Counted from the first letter of the stretch, positions 5,731-13,286 are shown. The stretch is DNA of 17,627 nucleotides from JAFAXD01 sp035472475 (GCA_035472475.1 DATIPA010000123.1:1-17627); one strand, 5' to 3'. Notes: generated from the sequence alone by a model not told the origin. Translations and numbers: made by a program.

Positions 5731-6197
5731 GCTGATGCACCCGCGTGCGCTGATGTTCGGCGCGCGAACATCATATTGGTACGCGAGGTCATGACGCAGG
5801 TTCCGACGTCGTTGAGCACTTCGAAAAACAAGCCGACGAAACCGAGAAGCGGTCGGCTTTGAGATGCCTTTTTGTCGACAACGGTCACACGCACGCGAAG
5901 TACGTCGCCCGGACGCACTGGCGCGAGCCAGCGGATCTCTTCGACGCCCGGCGCACCCATGGACGAGGAGTTGAGCACGAAGCCATCGGCAACGATGCGC
6001 ATCATGATCGCGCAGGTGTGCCAGCCCGATGCGCACAGCCCCCCGACCATCGTGGCGCGCGCCGCCTCTTCGTCAAGGTGCATGGGTTGCGGATCAAATT
6101 CGGCGGCAAACGCCTTGATGTCCTCGGCGCTGACAGGCTGGCGACCGTATTCATTGACCTGGCCGACCGCAAAATCCTCCCAAAAGAGCTTCGCCAT
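5727..6197 (-). CDS. MaoC-type hot-dog dehydratase (first of a tandem pair)
   Basis: The protein has 156 residues from ATG 6197. MAKLFWEDFAVGQVNEYG is followed by FDPQPMHLDEEAARATMVGG and LCASGWH, matching its downstream paralogue closely around the catalytic Asp/His segment. The C-terminal half (VEEIRWLAPVRPGDVLRVRV) is typical of the family, so both copies keep the active-site residues. A GTG at 6212 would add five residues; ATG 6197 fits the paralogue's start better. No clear ribosome site distinguishes them. The gene heads a two-gene unit transcribed away from the DUF4282 gene across a 148-base intergenic region. The pair most likely arose by duplication. The substrate is not predictable from sequence. 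Confidence 0.9.
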   Translation of the reverse strand: MAKLFWEDFAVGQVNEYGRQPVSAEDIKAFAAEFDPQPMHLDEEAARATMVGGLCASGWHTCAIMMRIVADGFVLNSSSMGAPGVEEIRWLAPVRPGDVLRVRVTVVDKKASQSRPLLGFVGLFFEVLNDVGTCVMTSRTNMMFARRTSAHAGASA

Positions 6198-6345
6198 GAG
6201 CACCCGTGCCACGTAGAGCGTATTCGCCCTGTAATGCCACGGACCGCGGCGCCACTTCTACCGCGTTGACCCAGTGGTGCGGGGCAGGCAGTCTCTGCGC
6301 GCATGCTGCCTGCGGCAGGCGACCGGGCGCATGAGGAGGGCCGGT

Positions 6346-6636
6346 ATGTTCGACATTCGCGACTTGTTCCAGTGGGAAAGGTTCATTACGCCGTCGATCA
6401 TCCGGGTGTTTTTCTGGCTGGCGTTCTTTGTTGCTCTCGTGGCCGGCGCCTTTGGGGTTGTTGCCGGCCTGCAGCTGCTGCCGTTCAACCCGCTCGCGGC
6501 CTTTCTGGTGGTGATCCTGAGCATTTCGGGCGCCTGCCTCGCCGTGCTGTCGGCCCGGCTGGCGGCCGAGTTTGTGCTGATTACCTTCCGTGTGAACGAT
6601 CATCTCGGCGCGCTGCGCAGCCGCGCCGAGATGTAG
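6346..6636 (+). CDS. DUF4282 family small membrane protein
   Basis: The 96-residue protein MFDIRDLFQWERFITPSII starts with the DUF4282 pattern, followed by two hydrophobic segments (about residues 17-42 and 46-72), consistent with a two-pass inner-membrane protein. The C-terminus is hydrophilic (FRVNDHLGALRSRAEM). ATG 6346 is preceded by GAGGAGGG about 6 bases upstream, an excellent ribosome site; the longer frame from 6274 has no such support. It is transcribed divergently from the MaoC pair and converges on ychF with only 12 bases between the stops. The family's function is unknown. Confidence 0.88.
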   Translation: MFDIRDLFQWERFITPSIIRVFFWLAFFVALVAGAFGVVAGLQLLPFNPLAAFLVVILSISGACLAVLSARLAAEFVLITFRVNDHLGALRSRAEM

Positions 6637-6648
6637 CTCGTAGCAAGC

Positions 6649-7746
6649 TCAGGTCGCGAACCGGAAGTGCAACACGTCGCCGTCGGCGACGACATATTCC
6701 TTCCCCTCAAGCCGCATCCTGCCCGCGTCGCGCGCACCGGCTTCGCCGCCGCAGGCAACGTAGTCGCGATAGGAGATCGTTTCGGCGCGAATGAACCCGC
6801 GCTCAAAGTCCGTATGGATGACGCCGGCCGCCTGCGGCCCGCGCGTCCCGCGGGTCACGGTCCAGGCGCGCGCTTCCTTGGGTCCCGCGGTGAAGAAGGT
6901 AACAAGATCGAGCAGCGCATAACCGGCGCGGATCAGGCGATCGTGACCGGGCTCGGTCAGCCCAAGATGAGCCAGATAATCGGCGCGTTCGTCGGCCGGA
7001 AGGACGGCGATCTCGGCCTCGATCTGCGCCGAGATCACGACGCACCCTGCTTGCTCGTCCCGGGCGCGCGCTTCGACCTTCAGCGAGTAGCCGTTGCCGG
7101 TTGCGGCTGACGCCTCGTCGACATTGCAGACGTAAAGCATCGGCTTCGAAGTCAAAAGACCGAGCTGAGCGAACAAGCGCGCTTCCTCGGGCTTGCGCTC
7201 GAGCAGGCGGGCCGGTTTGCCGTCACGCAGCAGCGCGAGCGCGCGCGTCACGAGGTCGAGGGTTTCCTTCGCCTCCTTGTCAGCGCCCCGCGCCTTTTTC
7301 TCGAGGCCGTCGACGCGCCGTTCCAAACTGTCGAGGTCGGCGAGCATCAATTCGGTTTCGACCGTGTCGATATCGGCAATCGGGTCGATCTTGCCGGCTA
7401 CGTGCGTCACGTCGCTGTCTTCGAAGCAGCGCACCACATGGGCGATGGCATCGACCTCACGGATGTTGGCGAGGAACTGATTTCCGAGACCCTCGCCCTT
7501 GGATGCGCCGCGCACCAGCCCGGCAATGTCGACGAAGGTGAGCCGGGTCGGTACGATCTGGACCGACTTGGCGAGCTTGGCGAGTTCATCAAGCCGCGGA
7601 TCGGGAACTGCCACCTCGCCGACATTGGGCTCGATGGTGCAGAACGGGTAGTTCGCCGCCTGCGCTGCCGCGGTCTCGGTCAGCGCGTTAAACAGCGTCG
7701 ATTTGCCGACGTTCGGCAGGCCGACGATACCGCATTTAAAACCCAT
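6649..7746 (-). CDS. ychF: Obg-like ribosome-associated ATPase YchF
   Basis: The protein has 365 residues, a normal length for the family. The P-loop GLPNVGKST occupies residues 9-17, DIAG 73-76, and the modified nucleotide-specificity motif NVDE 208-211 replaces NKxD, which is why YchF prefers ATP over GTP. A coiled-coil arm lies around 125-190 and the C-terminal TGS domain from about 280 (FFTAGPKEARAWTVTRGTR) to the end (YVVADGDVLHFRF). YchF binds ribosomes and affects stress tolerance and start-site selection. The start is ATG 7746, where all homologues begin (MGFKCGIVG). The frame stays open upstream into the intergenic region and the end of pth, and this extension is rejected. pth lies 52 bases upstream in the same direction. 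Confidence 0.97.
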   Translation of the reverse strand: MGFKCGIVGLPNVGKSTLFNALTETAAAQAANYPFCTIEPNVGEVAVPDPRLDELAKLAKSVQIVPTRLTFVDIAGLVRGASKGEGLGNQFLANIREVDAIAHVVRCFEDSDVTHVAGKIDPIADIDTVETELMLADLDSLERRVDGLEKKARGADKEAKETLDLVTRALALLRDGKPARLLERKPEEARLFAQLGLLTSKPMLYVCNVDEASAATGNGYSLKVEARARDEQAGCVVISAQIEAEIAVLPADERADYLAHLGLTEPGHDRLIRAGYALLDLVTFFTAGPKEARAWTVTRGTRGPQAAGVIHTDFERGFIRAETISYRDYVACGGEAGARDAGRMRLEGKEYVVADGDVLHFRFAT

Positions 7747-7798
7747 GGGGTGTTCCGCAATCGTTGCGTGCGATATGTGCGCGTGGATAGGTGACGTT

Positions 7799-8413
7799 TC
7801 AGTCCGGCGCATCGGCGCCCGGCGATGGTCCGCCGAACCCCTTGGCCTGCATCGCGAGATGCACCTTGTTCTGAAAGCTCGAGTCAGCGTCCGTAACCAG
7901 CAATGCGATATTGTCGGCGACGACATCGCAGAGTGCCTCGACCCAGGGCCGCTCACTTTTGGCAAAATCGCTCAGCACGTAGTCGTGCACCAGGTCCTTG
8001 TGGCCCGGATGGCCGATGCCGATGCGCACGCGCTTGTATCCATTGCCGACGTGGGCCGTGATGGATCGCAGCCCGTTATGACCCGCATCGCTGCCCCCGA
8101 TCTTGACGCGCAGCTTGCCTGGCGCGAGGTCGAGCTCATCATGAAACACAATTACGTCGGCGGGTTCGAGCCTGTAGAAATGAGTCTGTTCGGCTACCGC
8201 CAGTCCGGACTCGTTCATGTAAGTATCGGGCTTGATCAACAGCACGCGTTCGTCGCCGATTCGCCCTCCCGCGCCGACGCCGCGATGAAAGGGAAGCCGG
8301 TGCAACGCGCTCTGATGGCGGCGCATAATCTCATCCACCACCATAAAACCGACGTTGTGTCGGTTGCGCTTATAGCGCTCGCCTGGATTCCCCAGCCCGA
8401 CGAGCACACGCAT
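7799..8413 (-). CDS. pth: Peptidyl-tRNA hydrolase
   Basis: The 204-residue enzyme releases tRNA from prematurely dropped peptidyl-tRNA. It begins MRVLVGLGNPGERYKRNRHN with catalytic His19. YMNESG contains Asn67, VIVFHDELD contains Asp92 and AGHNGLRS contains Asn113; these correspond to His20, Asn68, Asp93 and Asn114 of E. coli Pth. ATG 8413 is the family start and AGGA is present about 11 bases upstream. The open frame continues upstream through the intergenic hairpin into the rplY 3' end, which is not plausible coding. The arrangement rplY-pth-ychF is conserved in many proteobacteria and links three translation-related genes. Confidence 0.97.
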   Translation of the reverse strand: MRVLVGLGNPGERYKRNRHNVGFMVVDEIMRRHQSALHRLPFHRGVGAGGRIGDERVLLIKPDTYMNESGLAVAEQTHFYRLEPADVIVFHDELDLAPGKLRVKIGGSDAGHNGLRSITAHVGNGYKRVRIGIGHPGHKDLVHDYVLSDFAKSERPWVEALCDVVADNIALLVTDADSSFQNKVHLAMQAKGFGGPSPGADAPD

Positions 8414-8523
8414 GAGAGGGTTGTTCCTGGCGAAGAAGTTTACGCTCGGCTTTCCGGCACGTTGGCCTTGAGCTGGGCTGGGTGAAGACCGCGTCTTGCC
8501 TATCACGCTGATGCGGAAGGTGC

Positions 8524-8546
8524 GCGCCCTTGCACGGCAAGGGCGC
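8524..8546 (-). terminator. Strong hairpin after rplY (probable terminator or processing signal)
   Basis: GCGCCCTTGC (8524-8533) and GCAAGGGCGC (8537-8546) form a perfect 10-bp stem with a 3-base loop, about 25 bases past the rplY stop. No proper T-run follows on the minus strand, so termination may be partial, letting some transcripts reach pth, or the hairpin may protect the rplY mRNA 3' end. Confidence 0.5.
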
Positions 8547-8570
8547 CCCCAATTCAGCCGGCAGGCGCGC

Positions 8571-9314
8571 CTACTTCTTCTCCGCCTTGTCCGCAGCCGG
8601 AGCAGCGGCACCGGCGGCCGGAGCGGCGGCACCCGCAGGCGGGGCCGCACCTGGAGCACCAGCCGGCGCTGCACCGGCGACAGGAGCCACAGCGGCAGCA
8701 GCCGCAGCCGCGGCAGCAGCTTCGGCCGCGGCCTTCAGTTCTTCGGCGTAGCCCGACGGCGGCACGACCGTGACCAGCGTCGCATCGGCGTGCACGACCG
8801 GCCGCACCGAGGCCGGCAACGTAACGTCGCTCAGATGCTTGGAGTGGCTGATCTCGAGGCCGCTGACGTCCACCTCGATCGCCTCCGGGATCTGGTCGGC
8901 CGGGCACACGACGTCGAGCGCATGGGTGACGATGTTGATCGTGCCACCACGTTTCACGCCCGGCGACTGCTCGACATTGATGACGTGAATCGGAATCCTG
9001 ACCCGAATCGTGGCGCCCTCACCCAACCGCATGAAGTCGACGTGCACCGGATGTTCCCGCACCGGGTCGAGCTGGAAATCGCGCGGGATGACGCGATGCT
9101 TGCTACCCTCGAGCTCAAGATCGTAGAGCGTGGTAAGGAAGCGGCCGGCGAAAATGCGCTGCTTGAGTTCGGCGGCATCGATCGAAATCGACACCGGGGG
9201 CTGTTGATTACCGTAGATCACGCCCGGCACGCGGCCGGTGCGACGCACAGCCCGTGCGGCCCCCTTGCCGCGCTGCGGACGAGGCGTCGCCTTGAGTTCC
9301 TTGACGGACGTCAT
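8571..9314 (-). CDS. rplY: 50S ribosomal protein L25 (Ctc/TL5 long form)
   Basis: The 247-residue protein binds 5S rRNA. The N-terminal L25 domain (about 1-95) contains LKATPRPQRGKGAARAVRR, GRVPGVIYG and FQLDPVREHPVHVDF. The C-terminal TL5 beta domain (about 96-190) includes RVRIPIHVIN and a HLSDVTLP segment. After about residue 193 the protein becomes an Ala/Pro/Gly-rich tail (AAAEAAAAAAAAAAV onward) of about 50 residues ending DKAEKK. Such tails are common in alphaproteobacterial L25 but variable in length. The start ATG 9314 has CAGGA about 8 bases upstream. It is preceded by a structured leader with its own promoter and followed by a strong hairpin. Confidence 0.96.
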   Translation of the reverse strand: MTSVKELKATPRPQRGKGAARAVRRTGRVPGVIYGNQQPPVSISIDAAELKQRIFAGRFLTTLYDLELEGSKHRVIPRDFQLDPVREHPVHVDFMRLGEGATIRVRIPIHVINVEQSPGVKRGGTINIVTHALDVVCPADQIPEAIEVDVSGLEISHSKHLSDVTLPASVRPVVHADATLVTVVPPSGYAEELKAAAEAAAAAAAAAAVAPVAGAAPAGAPGAAPPAGAAAPAAGAAAPAADKAEKK

Positions 9315-9344
9315 GGTCGAATCCTGAGGTTTCGTGGTTGCAAC

Positions 9345-9403
9345 AAAAATGACCGGTTTCCCGGTCGCTCGCGGCCAACCTCCAGGGGTGTTGATACGGC
9401 CGC
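9345..9403 (-). promoter_or_regulatory. Structured rplY leader with terminator-like hairpin
   Basis: On the minus strand the leader first folds GCGGCC (9403-9398) with GGCCGC (9376-9371), with an inner AAC/GTT pairing. It then has GACCGG-GAAA-CCGGTC (9366-9351), a perfect 6-bp stem with a GNRA tetraloop, followed after one base by TTTTT (9349-9345). The second element looks like an intrinsic terminator lying 30 bases before the rplY start codon. This fits attenuation or autogenous control; autogenous control through the leader has been reported for E. coli rplY, but that structure is not claimed to be the same. Confidence 0.5.
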
Positions 9404-9409
9404 GCGCGG

Positions 9410-9438
9410 CTTATAGCCCCGCAAGGTCCAAAACACAA
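9410..9438 (-). promoter_or_regulatory. Likely rplY promoter
   Basis: On the minus strand, TTGTGT (9438-9433) and TATAAG (9415-9410) are spaced by exactly 17 bases. Transcription would begin near 9403, giving a leader of about 90 bases that contains two hairpins. The box quality and spacing are good; found by eye. Confidence 0.5.
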
Positions 9439-9483
9439 GGAAACGCAGCACCCTGGTCGCAGCCGGTTTTGGCGAGATCTGGC

Positions 9484-9500
9484 CCGGCCCCCGGGGCCGG
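9484..9500 (-). terminator. Palindrome downstream of ubiK, possible terminator
   Basis: CCGGCCCCCGGGGCCGG is a perfect palindrome (8-bp arms, one central base) 13 bases past the ubiK stop. The real hairpin would have about 6 pairs. No T-run follows on the minus strand, so the call is tentative. It lies between ubiK and the rplY promoter. Confidence 0.35.
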
Positions 9501-9513
9501 CTCGGTCGACCTG

Positions 9514-9765
9514 CTAGGGCTTAGGCCGCGCCTCCAAAACCGCGATCCGAGCCTTTAGCTCCTCGTTTTCCTCGCGCGCCAGGCGCGCCATCTCTTTGAC
9601 CGCCTCGAATTCCTCACGCGTGACCACGTCGAGTTCACGCAGCATACGCTCGGCCTGGGTGCGGAACAGTGTCTCGACCTCACGCCGCATCCCTTGCGCG
9701 GCGCCGGCGGCATCGTTCATCAGCCGCGCCATTTCGTCAAAGAACCGGTTACTGGTTTGTGCCAT
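9514..9765 (-). CDS. UbiK-family accessory factor (BMFP domain)
   Basis: The 83-residue protein MAQTSNRFFDEMARLMNDAAG has the BMFP/UbiK family layout: an N-terminal amphipathic helix, then QGMRREVETLFRTQAERMLRELDVVTREEFEAVKEMA, then a C-terminal coiled coil (about residues 50-80) of the form LAREENEELKARIAVLEARPK. E. coli UbiK supports ubiquinone biosynthesis through UbiJ, and other members have membrane-fusogenic activity; which applies here is unknown. ATG 9765 has GGAGA about 8 bases upstream, whereas the longer frame to 9867 overlaps the opposite-strand lgt start. It is divergent from lgt across 71 bases, which must hold both promoters. Confidence 0.85.
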   Translation of the reverse strand: MAQTSNRFFDEMARLMNDAAGAAQGMRREVETLFRTQAERMLRELDVVTREEFEAVKEMARLAREENEELKARIAVLEARPKP

Positions 9766-9836
9766 CGACTTGTCTCCGGGAATGCGGTTCGCGTATGCAG
9801 ACAATGGCCTCGCATCCGCACGCCCGCAAGGTATCA

Positions 9837-10658
9837 ATGTCGCTGCTGATCCTGCCGTTCCCTGCATTCGACCCGGTGTTGATCTCGATTGGCCCCTTTG
9901 CCATTCGCTGGTACGCGCTCGCCTACATTTTCGGCATCTTGTTTGGTTGGCTATATGCCCGCGCCATCATTCGCAACGAAGCCGTTTGGGCTGGAGCGCC
10001 GCCGCTCAAGGTTGCCGACTTCGACGACTTCGTCGTCTGGGTGACGCTCGGCATCGTGCTAGGCGGACGCCTGGGTTACATCCTGTTCTACAACTTCGAC
10101 CATTTCGCGGCTCATCCACTGGAGATGCTGGAAGTCTGGAAGGGCGGCATGTCATTTCACGGCGGGTTCCTCGGGTGCGTCCTTGCGGTGGTTCTGTTTG
10201 CTCGCAGCCGCGGCATCTCGATCCTGTCGCTCGGCGACATTACCTGCGCGGTCGGACCGATCGGCCTGTTCCTTGGTCGCATCGCCAACTTCATCAATGG
10301 AGAGCTGTGGGGCCGGCCGGCTGACGTGCCTTGGGCGATGGTATTTCCGAGCGGTGGACCGGTTCCGCGTCACCCCAGCCAGCTTTATGAGGCTGCGCTC
10401 GAAGGCATCCTGCTGTTTACTTTGTTAGCGGTTGCGATTCGGATGGGGGCACTCAAGCGTCCAGGGTTGATTATCGGCCTGTTTGCGATGTTGTATGCGG
10501 CGATGCGCTCGTTCTGCGAATGGTTTCGTGAACCCGACGCCCAACTCGGGTTCCTGTTCAACAATTGGCTCACCATGGGAATGCTGCTGTCGGTGCCGCT
10601 GTTCCTGACCGGCGCGGCGTTCGCAGCGGTAGCCTTGCGCAAGCCGCGACATCAATGA
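9837..10658 (+). CDS. lgt: Prolipoprotein diacylglyceryl transferase
   Basis: Lgt transfers diacylglycerol from phosphatidylglycerol to the lipobox cysteine of prolipoproteins in the inner membrane. The protein (273 residues) has the family N-terminus FPAFDPVLISIGPFAIRWYALAY, the HGGFLG motif, the Lgt signature GRIANFINGELWGR with the essential arginine, and the later RHPSQLYEA segment. Multiple hydrophobic segments fit the seven-pass topology. ATG 9837 is chosen for AAGG six bases upstream and a homologue-like N-terminus; in-frame ATGs at 9804 and 9795 would add 11 or 14 polar residues. The gene overlaps the next one as ATGA. A lipoprotein substrate candidate is encoded at 12726. Confidence 0.96.
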   Translation: MSLLILPFPAFDPVLISIGPFAIRWYALAYIFGILFGWLYARAIIRNEAVWAGAPPLKVADFDDFVVWVTLGIVLGGRLGYILFYNFDHFAAHPLEMLEVWKGGMSFHGGFLGCVLAVVLFARSRGISILSLGDITCAVGPIGLFLGRIANFINGELWGRPADVPWAMVFPSGGPVPRHPSQLYEAALEGILLFTLLAVAIRMGALKRPGLIIGLFAMLYAAMRSFCEWFREPDAQLGFLFNNWLTMGMLLSVPLFLTGAAFAAVALRKPRHQ

Positions 10659-11752
10659 ACGCTCAGGACAAAACGCCGCTCGCGGTCGAGGTGCGCCAGC
10701 TGATCGAACTGCGCGGTCCGATGCCGTTGTCCAGATACATGTCGTTGTGCCTGACGCATCCGGAACATGGCTACTACATGAGCCGGGATCCGTTTGGCGT
10801 GGCGGGTGATTTCACCACGTCGCCCGAGATCAGCCAGATGTTTGGCGAACTGATCGGCCTGTGGGCGGCGGCGGTCTGGCAATCGATGGGCGCGCCGGAG
10901 AAGGTCAATCTGGTCGAACTCGGCCCCGGCCGCGGCACATTGCTGGTCGACGCGTTGCGCGCTGCCAAAGTCGTGCCCGCGTTCGAGCAGGCGATCAGCC
11001 TTCACCTCGTGGAGACGAGCCCGGTGCTGCGCGAATTGCAGCGTCTGAAGCTTGGCCAGACGGAAACCATCAGGTGGTACGACTCGGTCGAGGCCCTGCC
11101 CTCCGAGCCAGCCATCGTGGTGGCGAACGAATTCTTCGACGCTATTGCGATTAACCAGGCGATCAAGCAGGCCGACGGCTGGTATGAACGCACCGTCACC
11201 ATCGATGGCAGCGGAGAGCTCGTGTTCGGCACGAGCAAGGCCCCGCTGCCGGAATTCGAGCAGACCTTGCCCGAGAGCGTCCGCGGCGCGCCATTGGGCG
11301 CGATCTTCGAATGGCGCTCCAACCGGGTTGCGTACGAACTGGCGCGCCGCGTCAAGCTGGGCGGGGCGGCGTTAATCGTCGACTACGGCCACACGCGAAC
11401 CGACGTGGGCTCGACCTTTCAGGCGCTGCGCAATCACAGTTACGACGATCCACTGGGGGCTCCGGGATTGGCCGATCTCTCAGCCCATGTGGATTTCGAG
11501 GCACTGGCGCATGCCGCCGCAAGTTTGGGAGCCCGCGTGCACGGCCCGGTCGAGCAGCGCGTGTTTCTGATCAATATCGGCATCGAAAAGCGCGCACTCG
11601 GGTTGAAATCGGGCTCGCCCGAGCGCACGGCGGAGATCGACTCCGCGCTGGCGCGCCTGACCGCCGAGGGAGAAACCGGAATGGGCCAAATGTTCAAGGC
11701 CTTGGCGCTGTCCGATCCGAAGCTTGCCTCGTTGCCGGGCTTTGGCGATTGA
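10655..11752 (+). CDS. SAM-dependent methyltransferase, MidA/NDUFAF7 family (DUF185)
   Basis: The protein has 365 residues from ATG 10655, overlapping the lgt stop by ATGA. The start PLAVEVRQLIELRGPMPLSRYM and HPEHGYYMSRDPFGVAGDFTTSPEISQMFGELIG are hallmarks of the family. VNLVELGPGRGTLLVDALRA is the SAM-binding motif, and IVVANEFFDAI and ALIVDYGHT follow in the expected order. The mitochondrial homologue NDUFAF7 dimethylates an arginine of the NDUFS2 subunit during complex I assembly; the bacterial substrate is less certain, but the NuoD equivalent is an obvious candidate. The frame extends upstream into lgt (from 10565), but homologues begin near this ATG. Linked to lgt and pgeF, an order seen in other Rhizobiales. 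Confidence 0.93.
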   Translation: MNAQDKTPLAVEVRQLIELRGPMPLSRYMSLCLTHPEHGYYMSRDPFGVAGDFTTSPEISQMFGELIGLWAAAVWQSMGAPEKVNLVELGPGRGTLLVDALRAAKVVPAFEQAISLHLVETSPVLRELQRLKLGQTETIRWYDSVEALPSEPAIVVANEFFDAIAINQAIKQADGWYERTVTIDGSGELVFGTSKAPLPEFEQTLPESVRGAPLGAIFEWRSNRVAYELARRVKLGGAALIVDYGHTRTDVGSTFQALRNHSYDDPLGAPGLADLSAHVDFEALAHAAASLGARVHGPVEQRVFLINIGIEKRALGLKSGSPERTAEIDSALARLTAEGETGMGQMFKALALSDPKLASLPGFGD

Positions 11753-11818
11753 GTACGCGCGTTCGCACGCATGAACCGCCCCCCAACAGACCCAATGGCT
11801 CGGGATCGAGTTGATCCA

Positions 11819-12586
11819 ATGATGCTGCAGTCCGGTGCGCTCACCGGGCTTGCGGGCATCCGGCATGGCTTTTTCACCCGCGCGGGCGGTGTCTCTCAGG
11901 GCGTGTACGCGAGCCTCAACGCCGGGATCGGCTCAAACGACTCGCGCGAGCACGTCACGGAAAACCGTGCTCGCATGGCGGCAAACCTGGGCTGCCGGAA
12001 GCAAGACCTGCTCAGCGCCTACCAGATCCATTCCGCGACGGTCATGGTCGTGGAAAAGCCCTGGACGGCGGACGCTCGTCCACGAGCCGATGGGCTGGTG
12101 ACGCGTGTTGCCGGGCTCGCGATCGCGGTTTCGACCGCCGATTGCGGGCCGGTCCTGCTGGCGGACCCCCAGGCCCGGGTGATCGGCGCAGCGCACGCCG
12201 GCTGGCGGGGCGCACTCACCGGCGTGGTCGAGGCAACGATCACCGCCATGGAGGCGCTTGGTGCAACCCGCTCGCATATCCGGGCGGCGCTCGGACCGAT
12301 GATCCGTCAACCCAACTACGAGGTTGGCCCCGATCTCATGAGCCTTTTCCTGGAGGCGGACCCGGACAATGCGCGCTTCTTCGGGCCGTCGGAGCGGGCA
12401 AACCATGCGCTGTTCGACCTCGCCGGCTACATAACGGCGAAGCTCGCAAGCGCGGGCATCGGCGGGTGGGAGGACCTTGGCGTCTGCACCTATGCCGATG
12501 CGTCCACATTTTTCAGCTTTCGGCGCACCACCCATCGCGGCGAGCCCGATTACGGCCGGCATCTCAACGCGATCGTCTTACAGTAG
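11819..12586 (+). CDS. pgeF: Peptidoglycan editing factor PgeF / YfiH (laccase-domain purine nucleoside enzyme)
   Basis: The protein has about 255 residues. GIRHGFFTRAGGVSQGVYASLN is the family N-terminus, followed by SAYQIHSATVMVV (zinc His), STADCGPVLLAD (zinc Cys) and GAAHAGWRGALTGVVEATI (zinc His), then ALGPMIRQPNYEVG and a C-terminal FFSFRRTTHRGEPDYGRHLNAIVL. Members act as purine nucleoside phosphorylases/adenosine deaminases and in E. coli YfiH prevents misincorporation in peptidoglycan precursors. Start choice is uncertain: ATG 11771 and 11795 are also in frame but lack ribosome sites, and the added residues are Pro/Asp-rich. ATG 11819 (MMLQSG) fits homologues best. It follows the methyltransferase gene closely and is probably in the same operon. 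Confidence 0.92.
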   Translation: MMLQSGALTGLAGIRHGFFTRAGGVSQGVYASLNAGIGSNDSREHVTENRARMAANLGCRKQDLLSAYQIHSATVMVVEKPWTADARPRADGLVTRVAGLAIAVSTADCGPVLLADPQARVIGAAHAGWRGALTGVVEATITAMEALGATRSHIRAALGPMIRQPNYEVGPDLMSLFLEADPDNARFFGPSERANHALFDLAGYITAKLASAGIGGWEDLGVCTYADASTFFSFRRTTHRGEPDYGRHLNAIVLQ

Positions 12587-12725
12587 GGCGGTGCCATGTT
12601 GCCCCCCGGACACACCGGCGCGGCATTGTGCTTAACAAATCGCTAACGAACTGGACGGCCCCCGCGTTTGTCCTTTACGCACCCTATCAGGCTGTGGGGA
12701 AGCGAACCTGCTTGGGGGCGTGCCG

Positions 12726-13286
12726 ATGTTCAACCCTCGATTTGCATCCGGCCTCGTGACGACGATCCTGCTCGGGATCGCGGTTGCCGGTTGCGATACG
12801 ATCGGGCAGCCGCTCGCTCCATTTGCGGGAGCACCCGCCGGAACCGTGGCGTTCGAACGCATCGACGGCTTGCCGGAAGGGCAGTTTCGCAAGCTCGTCC
12901 AGAACCTCTCGGCGGAAGCGGACACCCGCCATATCGCGGTGGTCTCGCGCGAGGGTTCGGCCCAGTACCGCGTGAAAGGCTACGCGGCTGCACAGATTCG
13001 CGGCAAGCAGACCGTGATCGTCTGGGTCTGGGACGTCTATGACGGTAGCAAACAGCGCGTGACGCGTCTGGGTGGTGAGGAAGCAGCCAGCAGCCGCCAG
13101 CGCGGCTGGGGCGCCGCCGACGACCAGGTGCTCCACCGGATTGCCCACGAGGGGATCGACCAACTCGCCACATTCCTTGTGGCGCCGCCTGATCGGGTGC
13201 CAGCGCCCGCGCCAGCCCCGTCTCACAGCATCGACGTTGCGTCCGCCCCACCGGCCGACACCGTCTCGCTCGCATTGGCGCGCTAA
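12726..13286 (+). CDS. Putative lipoprotein of unknown function upstream of prs
   Basis: The 186-residue protein begins with a basic-hydrophobic signal MFNPRFASGLVTTILLGIAV and a lipobox VAGC (Cys23), so it should be lipidated by Lgt and cleaved by LspA. Asp follows the Cys; in enterobacteria Asp at +2 retains lipoproteins in the inner membrane, though the rule is uncertain in alphaproteobacteria. The mature part has a globular region (about 40-150, with YRVKGYAAAQIRGKQTVIVWVWDVYD) and a Pro/Ala-rich C-terminal tail. I recognise no named domain, although similar proteins occur next to prs in relatives. ATG 12726 has a GGGGG run upstream; a GTG two codons earlier is also possible. The 139-base gap after pgeF shows no other gene. 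Confidence 0.8.
   Translation: MFNPRFASGLVTTILLGIAVAGCDTIGQPLAPFAGAPAGTVAFERIDGLPEGQFRKLVQNLSAEADTRHIAVVSREGSAQYRVKGYAAAQIRGKQTVIVWVWDVYDGSKQRVTRLGGEEAASSRQRGWGAADDQVLHRIAHEGIDQLATFLVAPPDRVPAPAPAPSHSIDVASAPPADTVSLALAR

Noticed and set aside
5731..6036. N-terminal extension of the second MaoC gene
   Set aside because: It overlaps the first MaoC gene in another frame; the ATGA overlap and alignment to the paralogue fix the start at 5730.
6308..6320. Palindrome GCCTGC-G-GCAGGC upstream of the DUF4282 gene
   Set aside because: Short GC palindromes of this size are frequent by chance in GC-rich DNA, and there is no supporting context.
7747..7965. N-terminal extension of ychF
   Set aside because: It runs through the intergenic region and the pth 3' end; all YchF proteins start at MGFKCGIVG or equivalent.
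8530..8751. Plus-strand Ala-rich frame at the 3' end of rplY
   Set aside because: It is the complement of the low-complexity L25 tail; both strands of such a GC-repeat encode Ala/Gly-like runs.
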